The notes: generated by a model from the sequence alone, not told the origin. Positions 1 to 6,917 are shown, numbered from the stretch's first letter. The stretch: DNA of 8,192 nucleotides from Flavobacteriaceae bacterium UBA2000 (GCA_002335345.1 DDCS01000159.1:1-8192), one strand, 5' to 3'. Program-made: numbers and translations.

Positions 1-659
1 CCCTTGTTTTGACCCTTTCTTTACTTTCTCTACGCCGCATTATGAGCTTGACGAATGAGCAAAACTTGGAAAAGAAAATTTTTGATGCCGCCCTTTGGAT
101 TTTTATTGTCTCCGTTTTTTACCCGTGGTTTCTTTGGATGATTCTGGCCCTGTACATGGCCGTGGCGCAACTCAATCCAATCGCTTGGCGTTATTATTTA
201 ATTCCCCTTTTTTCTGCCTTGAGTCTTTGGTTAATTTACGCAGGGGCCACGGCCTTATTCCCTGAGATCGGCGCGGCAATTCAAGGGGGGGATGCATTGG
301 TGCGTATTGAGCTTGAACCCCTTAATTGGTCATGGCCACAGCCGATTTGGCTGCAATTGGGTTTGGCTGCAGGGGTGTTATTGCTTGTGACCACCCTAGT
401 GCGCCTGCCCTTGGCTTACAAAGAAGGCACAACCATGCGTCAAGGACATTTTCAATGGGTTTGGCGCGTTTTGATTATGGTGTTGGTGCTTGCGGGCTTT
501 TCTGTCGACCAAAAAACAGAAGTGTTTCTGTGGCTGGTTTTGCCGTTGAGCTCAATTCTCTATGCCAATAGCTTAGAACTCAAACAACCCAGCTTATTGC
601 GCGAGTTTTTGGCCTTTTTGCCTTTGGCAATGCCCTTGGCGCAACTCCTGTTAAAATAA
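1..659 (+). CDS. DUF6427 family integral membrane protein, 3' part
   Basis: The reading frame is open to the left edge (codons run from base 3), so the true start lies outside the window. TTG at 9 or ATG at 42 would fall inside a conserved part and are unlikely starts. About 219 residues are visible and about five or six hydrophobic segments can be seen, at roughly nucleotides 80-170, 190-260, 345-415, 455-500, 525-575 and 605-655. The stretch LRRIMSL followed by KKIFDAALWI matches what I recall of flavobacterial DUF6427 proteins, which run to about 300 residues; roughly 90-100 N-terminal residues would then be missing. The family has no known function. It is probably in the inner membrane. 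The gene ends 26 bases before the DUF4254 start, with a promoter-like element between, so the two may be separately transcribed. Family assignment is from memory of conserved motifs; membrane nature is clear. Confidence 0.72.
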   Translation, partial: LVLTLSLLSLRRIMSLTNEQNLEKKIFDAALWIFIVSVFYPWFLWMILALYMAVAQLNPIAWRYYLIPLFSALSLWLIYAGATALFPEIGAAIQGGDALVRIELEPLNWSWPQPIWLQLGLAAGVLLLVTTLVRLPLAYKEGTTMRQGHFQWVWRVLIMVLVLAGFSVDQKTEVFLWLVLPLSSILYANSLELKQPSLLREFLAFLPLAMPLAQLLLK

Positions 660-669
660 AGTATCTTTG
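636..669 (+). promoter_or_regulatory. Bacteroidota-type promoter (TTG-N23-TAnnTTTG) for the DUF4254 gene
   Basis: TTG at 636-638 and TATCTTTG at 662-669 are separated by 23 bases, which fits the flavobacterial consensus TTG-N17-23-TAnnTTTG. Transcription would start near 675, giving a leader of about 10 bases before the ATG at 686. The -33 part lies inside the end of the preceding gene. The -7 element is also the left arm of a perfect 7-bp inverted repeat (663-669 with 673-679). Confidence 0.55.
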
Positions 670-685
670 TGGCAAAGATGTGCTT

Positions 686-1294
686 ATGTTTACCCAAAAT
701 GCCCTAGAAATTTTCGAAAAAGTCATTACGGATTACCATATCAAGGACGACCCTTATCAATCTTTTGAAAACCCATACGACCCAAAAGCAGAGGTTTTGA
801 ATCACTTGCTCTATCGTAAATGCTGGATTGACACAGTCCAATGGCATTATGAAGATATTATTAGAGACCCTCAAATAGAGCCTGTTGCGGCTTTGACCCT
901 CAAGCGACAAATCGATGCCTCCAATCAAGACCGCACCGATATGGTTGAATATATTGACAGTTATTTTTTGGAGCAATACAAGGAAGTAACGCCAAAGAAT
1001 TCCGCGACGATAAACACTGAGAGTCCGGCGTGGGGGGTCGACCGATTGTCGATTTTGGCCCTCAAAATTTATCACATGCGCCAGGAGACTTTGCGTTATG
1101 ATGCGAGTGTGGCGCATAGAACCGCATGTCAAACCAAACTTGATGTGCTTTTGGAGCAACGTCACGATTTGAGTACCGCTATTGAGCAGCTCTTAAAGGA
1201 CATTGCCTCTGGTGACAAATACATGAAAGTGTACAAGCAGATGAAAATGTATAACGACGACGAGCTAAACCCTGTGCTGCGCGGTCAAAAATAA
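686..1294 (+). CDS. DUF4254 domain-containing protein
   Basis: A soluble protein of 202 residues counted from ATG 686. An in-frame GTG at 680 would add only two residues and lies inside the inverted repeat of the promoter region, so ATG 686 is preferred. There is no signal peptide or membrane segment, so it is probably cytoplasmic. Conserved blocks I recognise as DUF4254 are DTVQWHYEDIIRDP (about residues 49-62), the DRTDMVEYID block from about 82, TESPAWGVDRLSILALKI (about 111-128) and MKVYKQMKMYND (about 180-191). The protein is predicted to be largely helical and covers the full family length. No biochemical function is known to me. The next gene, a family 9 glycosyltransferase, starts 3 bases after the stop, which points to co-expression and a role in lipopolysaccharide or other surface glycan assembly. 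That role is inference from position only. Confidence 0.88.
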   Translation: MFTQNALEIFEKVITDYHIKDDPYQSFENPYDPKAEVLNHLLYRKCWIDTVQWHYEDIIRDPQIEPVAALTLKRQIDASNQDRTDMVEYIDSYFLEQYKEVTPKNSATINTESPAWGVDRLSILALKIYHMRQETLRYDASVAHRTACQTKLDVLLEQRHDLSTAIEQLLKDIASGDKYMKVYKQMKMYNDDELNPVLRGQK

Positions 1295-1297
1295 TTC

Positions 1298-2377
1298 GTG
1301 AGCAAGCGTCCGCGACATATTGCCGTAGTGCGATTTTCGGCCATGGGCGATGTGGCCATGTTGTTTCCGGTGCTGCGCGCTGTATTGTCGCAAAACGAGA
1401 TAGAAATTACCCTGCTCACGCGACCCCAATTTGCGCCTATCTTTTCTTCGATTCCTCGACTCAAAGTACAGGCGGTAGATCTCAAGAATAATTATAAAGG
1501 CCCTTTGGGTCTTTGGCGACTTGCACGTGAAATAAAAGCCTTGAATCCAGACTGTTTTTTGGACTTGCACGATGTCTTACGCACCAAAATACTGAGGCGC
1601 TATTTGCGATTTTTGGGCGTGAGCTCCAGTACCTTTGACAAAGGGCGGGCTGAGAAAAAACAGCGCGTTGCGCATTTTGACTCAAGCCTTCCTTGGCTTA
1701 AGAGCACCCATCAGCGCTATGCTGAGGGCCTTGCAGCCTTAGGACTCAAGGTCCGGCTCGACCTAGGGGAGAAAGCCATTGACCTAGATAAATCAGCCCT
1801 CCAAAAGCGCAGTCCGCTGGTGCAGGACTTTTTAAATTCATTAAAGGATCAAAGTACTTTAAACACTCAAAGCGGGGCGTGTATTGGATTTGCTCCATTT
1901 GCGGCCTTTGCGGGCAAAACCTATCCTTTAGATCTTGCTAAGACCCTCTGCCAAGCCTTAATTCAAAAAGGCCATCAAGTTTTGCTCTTCGGCGCCCCAG
2001 GCCAAGAGGCAGCGCAATTAACGGCCCTGGCCAAAGATCAAAAAGGGATTCATGTCTTGGCCGGAAAGTGGCCTTTTGCTCAAGAGTTGGAAGTGATGAG
2101 CGCTTTAGATTTAATGATTGCCATGGACAGTGGTAATGGCCATTTGGCGGCGAACTTTGGCCTTCCTGTGTTGACCCTTTGGGGCGCCACACATCCTAGT
2201 TTGGGCTTTATGCCGTTTGGCCAAGGCCTTAAGCGACAATTATTTGCCGATCGCCGTCAATATCCAAAAATACCCACATCCGTGTATGGGAACAAACTCC
2301 CCAAAGGCTATGCCCCGTTGATGCGCAGTATCCCGGTGGAAGATATCGTTCAAAAAGTCGAGGACCTTTTGGGTTAG
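1298..2377 (+). CDS. Glycosyltransferase family 9 protein (ADP-heptose:LPS heptosyltransferase-like)
   Basis: A 359-residue protein of the WaaC/WaaF/WaaQ superfamily, which transfers heptose from ADP-heptose to the lipopolysaccharide inner core at the cytoplasmic face of the inner membrane. The N-terminal Rossmann domain opens with IAVVRFSAMGDVAMLFPVLR (residues 8-27); the GD pair at 17-18 corresponds to the conserved Asp near the acceptor site in WaaC. The C-terminal donor domain has IGFAPFAAFAGKTYP (196-210), VLLFGAPGQE (228-237) and MDSGNGHLAANFGLPVLTLW (276-295). D277 and H282 match the family DxGxxH-type nucleotide-sugar motif. Length is typical. The start is GTG at 1298, 3 bases after the DUF4254 stop; the next in-frame ATG would cut into the first strand and lose the motif. 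The stop TAG overlaps the stop of the convergent reductase gene. The exact acceptor and sugar cannot be read from sequence, so I give no waa symbol. Confidence 0.9.
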   Translation: MSKRPRHIAVVRFSAMGDVAMLFPVLRAVLSQNEIEITLLTRPQFAPIFSSIPRLKVQAVDLKNNYKGPLGLWRLAREIKALNPDCFLDLHDVLRTKILRRYLRFLGVSSSTFDKGRAEKKQRVAHFDSSLPWLKSTHQRYAEGLAALGLKVRLDLGEKAIDLDKSALQKRSPLVQDFLNSLKDQSTLNTQSGACIGFAPFAAFAGKTYPLDLAKTLCQALIQKGHQVLLFGAPGQEAAQLTALAKDQKGIHVLAGKWPFAQELEVMSALDLMIAMDSGNGHLAANFGLPVLTLWGATHPSLGFMPFGQGLKRQLFADRRQYPKIPTSVYGNKLPKGYAPLMRSIPVEDIVQKVEDLLG

Positions 2378-3420
2378 GCCTGATCGTAATCCACAGTAAG
2401 CTGATCACTTTGCGCTAAGGCCTGACAGGTGAGGACCAAGCCCTCGGCCACCTCACTATCAGTTAAAATCTGGTTTTTTATCATTTGTGCTTGGCCTTGT
2501 GTCACTTGGGCAATGCAGGAACTACAAACCCCACCTTGACAAGAATAAGGAGGGTCCAGATCGTGCTTGAGTACAGCATCTAGAACCGGGGTGTTTTTGT
2601 CGATATGCAGCACTGTGGATTCGCCATCGAGCACAATGGTCAAAGCGCATTGCCCTTCTTTAACTTCCAGGGCACCTTCAGCGCTGCTAAAAAACAATTC
2701 ATCGTGTATGCGGTCAGCAGAAGCGCCGAACTGCGGCAGAACCTCTTTTAGGGTTTGGATCATCTGTTCAGGACCGCACAGTAAAAATTGATCAAAGGTC
2801 ACTCCAGCCAATTCATTTTGAAACAAGTGCTTTATGGTGCCTGATTCTATACGCCCAAAACGCGTATTCTGAACCGAGGCGCGAGAATAAAACAAGATCA
2901 TTTTAAAGCGGTCTGGATGGTTGTTTTCGAGCAGTTCAAGCTCCTCTAAAAACATGGCTTCTTCAGGGGATTGGTTTGCGTAGACTAAAGTGAATTTAGC
3001 CAAGGGCGCAAGGGCCATAACTTCTTGAATCATACCCATAATGGGCGTGATCCCGCTGCCGGCGGCGAATCCAAGATAATGCTGTTGGTCTTCTGCAGAG
3101 GGACTGATTATAAAGTGGCCTTGAGGCGCTAAAACACTTAACGACGCGCCTTCTTTTAAAACATCATGGGCCCAAGTTGAAAAGGTGCCTCCGGACACTT
3201 TTTTTATGCCCACCTTCCAAGTATTTTGACTCGGGGCAGAACAAAGGGAATAAGACCGGCGGACTTCCGCGTGGTCTATCTCTTGAATTAGGGTCAAGTA
3301 TTGCCCCGCTTTGAAGGCAAAATTCGTTTGTAATTCCTCCGGGACCGCAAGAGTCAACTCCACAGAACTCGGGGTTAGGGGTCGTTTTTGAGTTACGGTC
3401 AATTCTATAGCCTGCGTCAT
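2374..3420 (-). CDS. Ferredoxin-NADP reductase-type oxidoreductase with C-terminal 2Fe-2S domain (PaaE-like)
   Basis: A 348-residue cytoplasmic electron-transfer protein counted from the ATG whose complement is at 3418-3420. A TTG at 3424-3426 would add two residues, and the numbering below includes those two. The FAD domain shows RRSYSLCS (56-63) and KVSGGTFSTW (76-85). The NAD(P)H domain shows GFAAGSGITPIMGM (119-132) and LLCGPEQM (215-222). A plant-type ferredoxin domain follows, with cluster ligands C296, C301, C304 and C334 in a Cx4Cx2Cx29C arrangement. This order (FAD, NAD(P), 2Fe-2S) is that of the PaaE and class IA oxygenase reductases, and all key residues are present. Such proteins pass electrons from NAD(P)H to an oxygenase or another acceptor. 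No oxygenase subunit (paaABCD) is next to it, so the partner is unknown. It is transcribed towards the glycosyltransferase and divergently from sprE. Confidence 0.92.
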   Translation of the reverse strand: MTQAIELTVTQKRPLTPSSVELTLAVPEELQTNFAFKAGQYLTLIQEIDHAEVRRSYSLCSAPSQNTWKVGIKKVSGGTFSTWAHDVLKEGASLSVLAPQGHFIISPSAEDQQHYLGFAAGSGITPIMGMIQEVMALAPLAKFTLVYANQSPEEAMFLEELELLENNHPDRFKMILFYSRASVQNTRFGRIESGTIKHLFQNELAGVTFDQFLLCGPEQMIQTLKEVLPQFGASADRIHDELFFSSAEGALEVKEGQCALTIVLDGESTVLHIDKNTPVLDAVLKHDLDPPYSCQGGVCSSCIAQVTQGQAQMIKNQILTDSEVAEGLVLTCQALAQSDQLTVDYDQA

Positions 3421-3434
3421 GAACAATTTTTTTT

Positions 3435-3442
3435 CAAAAATA
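3435..3442 (-). promoter_or_regulatory. TAnnTTTG -7 element for the reductase gene
   Basis: Read on the minus strand, 3442-3435 is TATTTTTG, a perfect match to the Bacteroidota -7 element, 14 bases before the ATG. No TTG lies 17-23 bases upstream on that strand (the nearest upstream one is about 29 bases away), so only half of the promoter is supported. It is in an AT-rich tract, so chance occurrence is possible. Confidence 0.4.
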
Positions 3443-3466
3443 CAAATTCACGCGTTTAAATAAGTG

Positions 3467-3495
3467 TTGCACAAGAACATAATCCCCTATTTTTG
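3467..3495 (+). promoter_or_regulatory. Bacteroidota-type promoter for sprE (TTG-N18-TAnnTTTG)
   Basis: TTG at 3467-3469 and TATTTTTG at 3488-3495 are separated by 18 bases, a full match to the flavobacterial promoter consensus. Transcription would begin near 3502 and leave a leader of about 95-105 bases before sprE. A near match, TATTTTTA at 3529-3536, lies further downstream but has no well-spaced TTG. Confidence 0.55.
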
Positions 3496-3526
3496 ACCCT
3501 AAAATCAGGCTCTTATCAAAAAGAAT

Positions 3527-3553
3527 GGTATTTTTACCCTCCTTTGGTAAAAA
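3527..3553 (+). repeat. Inverted repeat in the sprE leader (possible operator or RNA hairpin)
   Basis: TTTTTACC at 3531-3538 and GGTAAAAA at 3546-3553 form a perfect 8-bp inverted repeat around a 7-base loop (CTCCTTT). A smaller palindrome, GGTA-N4-TACC (3527-3538), is nested at its left arm. The structure lies downstream of the best sprE promoter and 45 bases or more before the start codon. It could be a protein-binding site or a leader hairpin. There is no T-run after it, so it is not a standard terminator. Confidence 0.35.
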
Positions 3554-3597
3554 CCCAATAATAAAGACTTAAATTTAGAGTTAGCGTCTTTATAATC

Positions 3598-6156
3598 TTG
3601 AATGCAGTGAAACGACTTCAATCTTTTTTACTCCTTGGTTTGATGCTTGTGGTTCTCGGATCTTGTTCGAGAAAGAAAGACACTTTTGTCACCCGTAATT
3701 TCCATGCGGTTACTGCCGAGTTTAATGCCCTTTACAATGGTGGAGAAGCATTAATTGATGGAAATGAAGAACTCGCCACAAATTATCGCGATAATTTTTG
3801 GGAAGTACTCCCTGTAGAGCGTTTTGAAATCAAGGAGGCCATTCTTAAGCCTGGGGAGAAAGGAAACCCAAACTTTAATCGGGCTGAGGAAAAGGCCGCT
3901 AAAGCCATCCAAAGACATTCTATTTATCTCAACGGCAAAGAATATAATCCACAAATAGACGAGGCCTACATGATGCTCGGCAAGGCGCGCTATTATGGCC
4001 AGCGATTTATTCCGGCGATTGACGCATTTAATTTTGTACTCAATCGTTACCCGAGCTCAAATAGCATCAACGAGGCCCGTATGTGGAAAGCTAAATCAAG
4101 CATACAATTGGGTAATGAAGAGTTTGCCATCAAAGAACTCATGGAGCTCTTTGGCAAGGAAGGCCTAACCGATCAAGACAAGGCCGATGCAGCGGCTATT
4201 TTGGCCCAAGCCTATATTAATCTGGACTCCTTGCCCGCGGCCCTGCCCATGATTAAGTTGGCCGCGAGCATGATCAAAGACAAGGAGCTTCAGGGGCGTT
4301 ATCGATTTATCGAGGGTCAAATCCAAAATAGATTGTCACAGCCAGACAGCGCGAATCTCGCCTTTCAAAAAGTAATCGACTTAAAGCGCAATACCTCACG
4401 AACCTATTATGTGCGCTCGTTTTTAGAACAAGTCAAAAACTTTAACTATGCTCAAGGGGACACGGTTGCCCTGAAGGAATTACTTTGGGATTTAGGTCAA
4501 GACCGTGAAAACAGACCATATCGAGACGTGATTTTTCATGAAACGGGTAATGTTTACCGAATCATGAAAAATACCGACACCGCGGTAGCGTATTACAATA
4601 AGTCGATTGAGTTTTACAACGAAGATCGTCAACTACAGGCCAACAACTACAGCACTTTAGCCGACATTAATTTTGACCTGGCCGAATACCAAAAAGCAGG
4701 TCAATACTACGACAGCACCCTGACGTTTTTAGAGGAAAACTCACGCACATGGCGTCGCATGAAAAAAAGACGGGAAAACCTTTCTGATGTCATTAAATAT
4801 GAGCGTATTGCGGCGGTTAATGATTCAATTCTCGGACTTGTTGCCATGAGTCCGGAAGAGCAATTGGCTTATTTTAAAGCCTACACGGAACAATTGATCG
4901 CTGCGGCCAAAGCCGATTCTATTGCTACGGCCAAACGCGAAAAGCGAGAACAGAACAATGAGTTTTATACCAAAAAGGCGGGAAAAAACAGCAGTGGGGC
5001 TACTTTTTATTTTTACAACAGCACGACCGTGGCCTATGGAAAACAAGAATTTAGAAGCATCTGGGGCAAACGCGGTTTAGAGGATAATTGGCGTAACGCA
5101 AGCAAGGGGACCATTACCCCGGGCGCCGATGAAATGGCCGCTGAAGAAGAAGGAATTGCCATTGAACGGCGCACCATTATGGATCCTAACACCTACATCG
5201 GTCGTATTCCTACAGATTCTTTGGTCATCGATTCCCTGAAACGAACGAGAAATTTTGCCTATTATCAATTAGGCCTAGTGTACAAAGAAAAATTCAGGGA
5301 ATACACGCGTGCTGCAGACAAACTCGAGAAACTTTTGACCTTTCAACCTCAAGAACGTTTGGTGCTGCCCTCTAAATACTATTTGTATAAGATCTACGAG
5401 GTTTTAAATAATAAACAATTGGCGGACTCATGGAAAATGGACATCATTAACAACCATCCTGAGTCGCGTTACGCCGAGATTTTGAGAAATCCACAAGCAC
5501 AGCTGTCCAGTGATGCTTCGAGTCCTGAATTTCAGTATAAGGCGCTTTATAAACAATTTGAAGAAGGGGATTATCAGGTAGTTTTGGCCCAATGCGATGA
5601 ATATATCAACCGTTACGCAGGCAATGACATTTTACCAAAGTTTGAACTTTTGAAGGCAACAGCCCTGATGTATGTTGAAGGGTTTTTAGCCTATAAAAAC
5701 GCCATAAATTTTGTGGCCTTGACTTATCCTCAATCAGACGAAGGCAAACAGGCACAAGAGATTTATACCCGTGTTTTGCCGGGCTTGGCTTCTTCTGACT
5801 TCACCGCAGAGGGAGACCAATACAAGATTGTTTATCGATTCGATCGGGCACAAAATGAAGAAGCTCAAGAATATTTAGAAACGGTAAAAACCGCTTTGGC
5901 CAATTTTCCAAAAGAGAAACTCGAGGCCAGTAAAGACTATTATTCTCCGACTGAGCTGTTTGTGATTATCCATGGCTTAAAATCGCCCCTTGGGGCAAAA
6001 GGTTTCGCGGAAACGCTTGCTGCAGAGCGTTCCTATGAGATGAATCGTCCTTATTTTGTGATTTCTAGCGAAAATTATCGTGTGGTTCAGTGGCATAAAA
6101 ATTTAATTGATTATCTTGACCTTCAGAGTGTTGAGGTTAGTCCCTCAGGACAATAA
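3598..6156 (+). CDS. sprE: Type IX secretion / gliding motility lipoprotein SprE (PorW)
   Basis: An 852-residue TPR-rich lipoprotein matching SprE of Flavobacterium and PorW of Porphyromonas, which is needed for type IX secretion and, in gliding species, for motility. PorW has been proposed to link the PorK/PorN ring to the SprA/Sov outer-membrane translocon. The signal peptide ends in a lipobox, LGSC at 20-23, so C23 should be lipidated and the protein faces the periplasm. After it comes SRKKDTFVTRNFHAVTAEFN, characteristic of the family. TPR-like helical pairs occur at about 121-152, 157-186, 195-223, 311-340, 350-380, 554-582 and 645-673. A hallmark block starts at FYFYNSTTVAYGKQEFRSIW (470-489) and ends LEDNWR (494-499). 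An Ala/Lys-rich helix at 423-455 may be a coiled coil. No ATG start is possible: TTG at 3598 or GTG at 3607 (which gives MKRLQSF and an equally good signal peptide) must be used. The bactofilin gene follows after 11 bases. Confidence 0.9.
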   Translation: MNAVKRLQSFLLLGLMLVVLGSCSRKKDTFVTRNFHAVTAEFNALYNGGEALIDGNEELATNYRDNFWEVLPVERFEIKEAILKPGEKGNPNFNRAEEKAAKAIQRHSIYLNGKEYNPQIDEAYMMLGKARYYGQRFIPAIDAFNFVLNRYPSSNSINEARMWKAKSSIQLGNEEFAIKELMELFGKEGLTDQDKADAAAILAQAYINLDSLPAALPMIKLAASMIKDKELQGRYRFIEGQIQNRLSQPDSANLAFQKVIDLKRNTSRTYYVRSFLEQVKNFNYAQGDTVALKELLWDLGQDRENRPYRDVIFHETGNVYRIMKNTDTAVAYYNKSIEFYNEDRQLQANNYSTLADINFDLAEYQKAGQYYDSTLTFLEENSRTWRRMKKRRENLSDVIKYERIAAVNDSILGLVAMSPEEQLAYFKAYTEQLIAAAKADSIATAKREKREQNNEFYTKKAGKNSSGATFYFYNSTTVAYGKQEFRSIWGKRGLEDNWRNASKGTITPGADEMAAEEEGIAIERRTIMDPNTYIGRIPTDSLVIDSLKRTRNFAYYQLGLVYKEKFREYTRAADKLEKLLTFQPQERLVLPSKYYLYKIYEVLNNKQLADSWKMDIINNHPESRYAEILRNPQAQLSSDASSPEFQYKALYKQFEEGDYQVVLAQCDEYINRYAGNDILPKFELLKATALMYVEGFLAYKNAINFVALTYPQSDEGKQAQEIYTRVLPGLASSDFTAEGDQYKIVYRFDRAQNEEAQEYLETVKTALANFPKEKLEASKDYYSPTELFVIIHGLKSPLGAKGFAETLAAERSYEMNRPYFVISSENYRVVQWHKNLIDYLDLQSVEVSPSGQ

Positions 6157-6167
6157 AGCGTTTAGCC

Positions 6168-6629
6168 ATGTTCAGTGATAAAAAACAAAAGCAATTTATG
6201 GAACCCTCAGTGAGTCAAAACAGAATAAACGAAGGAACAAAACTTGTCGGAGACATTACCTCTACAGGCTTTTTTCGTATTGATGGAACCATCGAGGGTA
6301 CTTTGGAAAAACCCTCTAAAGTGGTTTTAGGAAAATCAGGTTTTATCAAAGGAAAGCTCGTTTGTGGTGACGCTGATATTGAAGGTCGTTTTGAGGGGGA
6401 CCTTCACGTTAGCGGTACCCTCACACTAAAATCTTCTGCGCGCATCCAAGGGCAAGTTGTTGTTGGGAAGCTATCGGTAGAACCAGGAGCGATTTTTAAT
6501 GGAACGTGCCGCATGCAAGAGGCGGGACAAAGCAACGTCTCTGAAAGCAGCGCCGCAAGTAAAAGTAGTTTGTTTGATCGCCCCCATCGATTAAAAAAAA
6601 CGGAAGCCTCTGAGACCACTTCGGTCTAG
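6168..6629 (+). CDS. Bactofilin (polymer-forming cytoskeletal protein)
   Basis: A 153-residue protein with a bactofilin (DUF583) core at about residues 22-117. The core is built of short beta-helix turns with regularly spaced Gly and hydrophobic residues: FRIDGTIEGTL (36-46), VVLGKSGFIKGKL (52-64), ADIEGRFEGDLHVSGTLTL (69-87) and SARIQGQVVVGKLSVEPGAI (90-109). Short disordered tails flank it; the C-terminal tail is rich in Ser, Lys and Glu. Bactofilins assemble into nucleotide-free filaments on the cytoplasmic side of the membrane and act in cell shape, wall synthesis or envelope organisation. ATG 6168 gives MFSDKK, the usual flavobacterial start; an internal ATG at residue 11 is less likely. 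The gene begins 11 bases after sprE, so the two are almost surely co-transcribed. It is followed by a possible terminator overlapping its stop codon. Confidence 0.92.
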   Translation: MFSDKKQKQFMEPSVSQNRINEGTKLVGDITSTGFFRIDGTIEGTLEKPSKVVLGKSGFIKGKLVCGDADIEGRFEGDLHVSGTLTLKSSARIQGQVVVGKLSVEPGAIFNGTCRMQEAGQSNVSESSAASKSSLFDRPHRLKKTEASETTSV

Positions 6630-6635
6630 GTTTTT
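6607..6635 (+). terminator. Possible intrinsic terminator or attenuator at the bactofilin stop
   Basis: AGACC (6613-6617) pairs with GGTCT (6623-6627) around the loop ACTTC. CCT (6607-6609) can extend the stem with AGG (6628-6630), leaving a 3-base bulge on the left side. Five Ts follow at 6631-6635. The stem contains the last codons and the TAG stop (6627-6629) of the bactofilin gene, so translating ribosomes could prevent its folding. The stem is short, so efficiency is doubtful. Confidence 0.35.
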
Positions 6636-6678
6636 AATCGGCTCATTTTAACCCAGTCAATCCAGTCACAGAAAAATT

Positions 6679-6894
6679 ATGCCCGCCAAAGAAAATTCTT
6701 GGAAGCGTTGGTTGGCACTCTCAGGCATTGGTCTGGAGATGGGCGTTATCATTTATTTAGGGCACCAGATTGGATTGTGGAGCGCGCAGCATTGGGCCCT
6801 CACCTCTAAGCTGCCAGAAGTTATAGGCACGCTTGCCGGTGTGGCGCTTTCGCTCTATCTTGTGGTGCGTCAAACCACTAAACTCAATTCTTAA
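6679..6894 (+). CDS. atpZ: AtpZ/AtpI family small membrane protein
   Basis: A 71-residue protein with two predicted transmembrane helices (about residues 11-34 and 46-66) joined by a short loop containing a Pro. The first helix carries SGIGLEMGVIIYLGHQIG (15-32), the Gly-rich, Glu-containing pattern of AtpZ (putative F0F1-ATPase subunit). The second, PEVIGTLAGVALSLYLVV (46-63), matches the family pattern of small residues. Members of this family are encoded at the head of atp operons and have been linked to assembly of the c-ring and to divalent cation transport; they are not part of the mature rotor. The gene stands 49 bases after the bactofilin gene and 23 bases before the next membrane protein gene, with atpB downstream, which supports the assignment. 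Start ATG 6679 is the only sensible one. Confidence 0.87.
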   Translation: MPAKENSWKRWLALSGIGLEMGVIIYLGHQIGLWSAQHWALTSKLPEVIGTLAGVALSLYLVVRQTTKLNS

Positions 6895-6917
6895 CCCCCA
6901 TATTTGCCGAGAGTCAT

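Noticed and set aside
704..1165. A 153-codon open frame on the minus strand, opposite the DUF4254 gene
   Set aside because: It lies wholly inside a well-conserved gene, has no recognisable domain and an unnatural composition. It is a shadow of the plus-strand coding sequence.
1265..1570. Minus-strand open frames at the DUF4254-glycosyltransferase junction
   Set aside because: They run opposite two conserved genes and their translations rich in Arg and His look like antisense noise.
2429..2456. GTGAGG (2429-2434) and CCTCAC (2451-2456) inverted repeat, considered as a terminator for the glycosyltransferase transcript
   Set aside because: It lies inside the reductase coding region, has a 16-base loop and no T-run, so chance is the simpler explanation.
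6899..6906. CATATTTG before the AtpI-position gene, one base off TAnnTTTG
   Set aside because: The mismatch is in the important first T, there is no spaced TTG, and the tight gap to atpZ argues for co-transcription.
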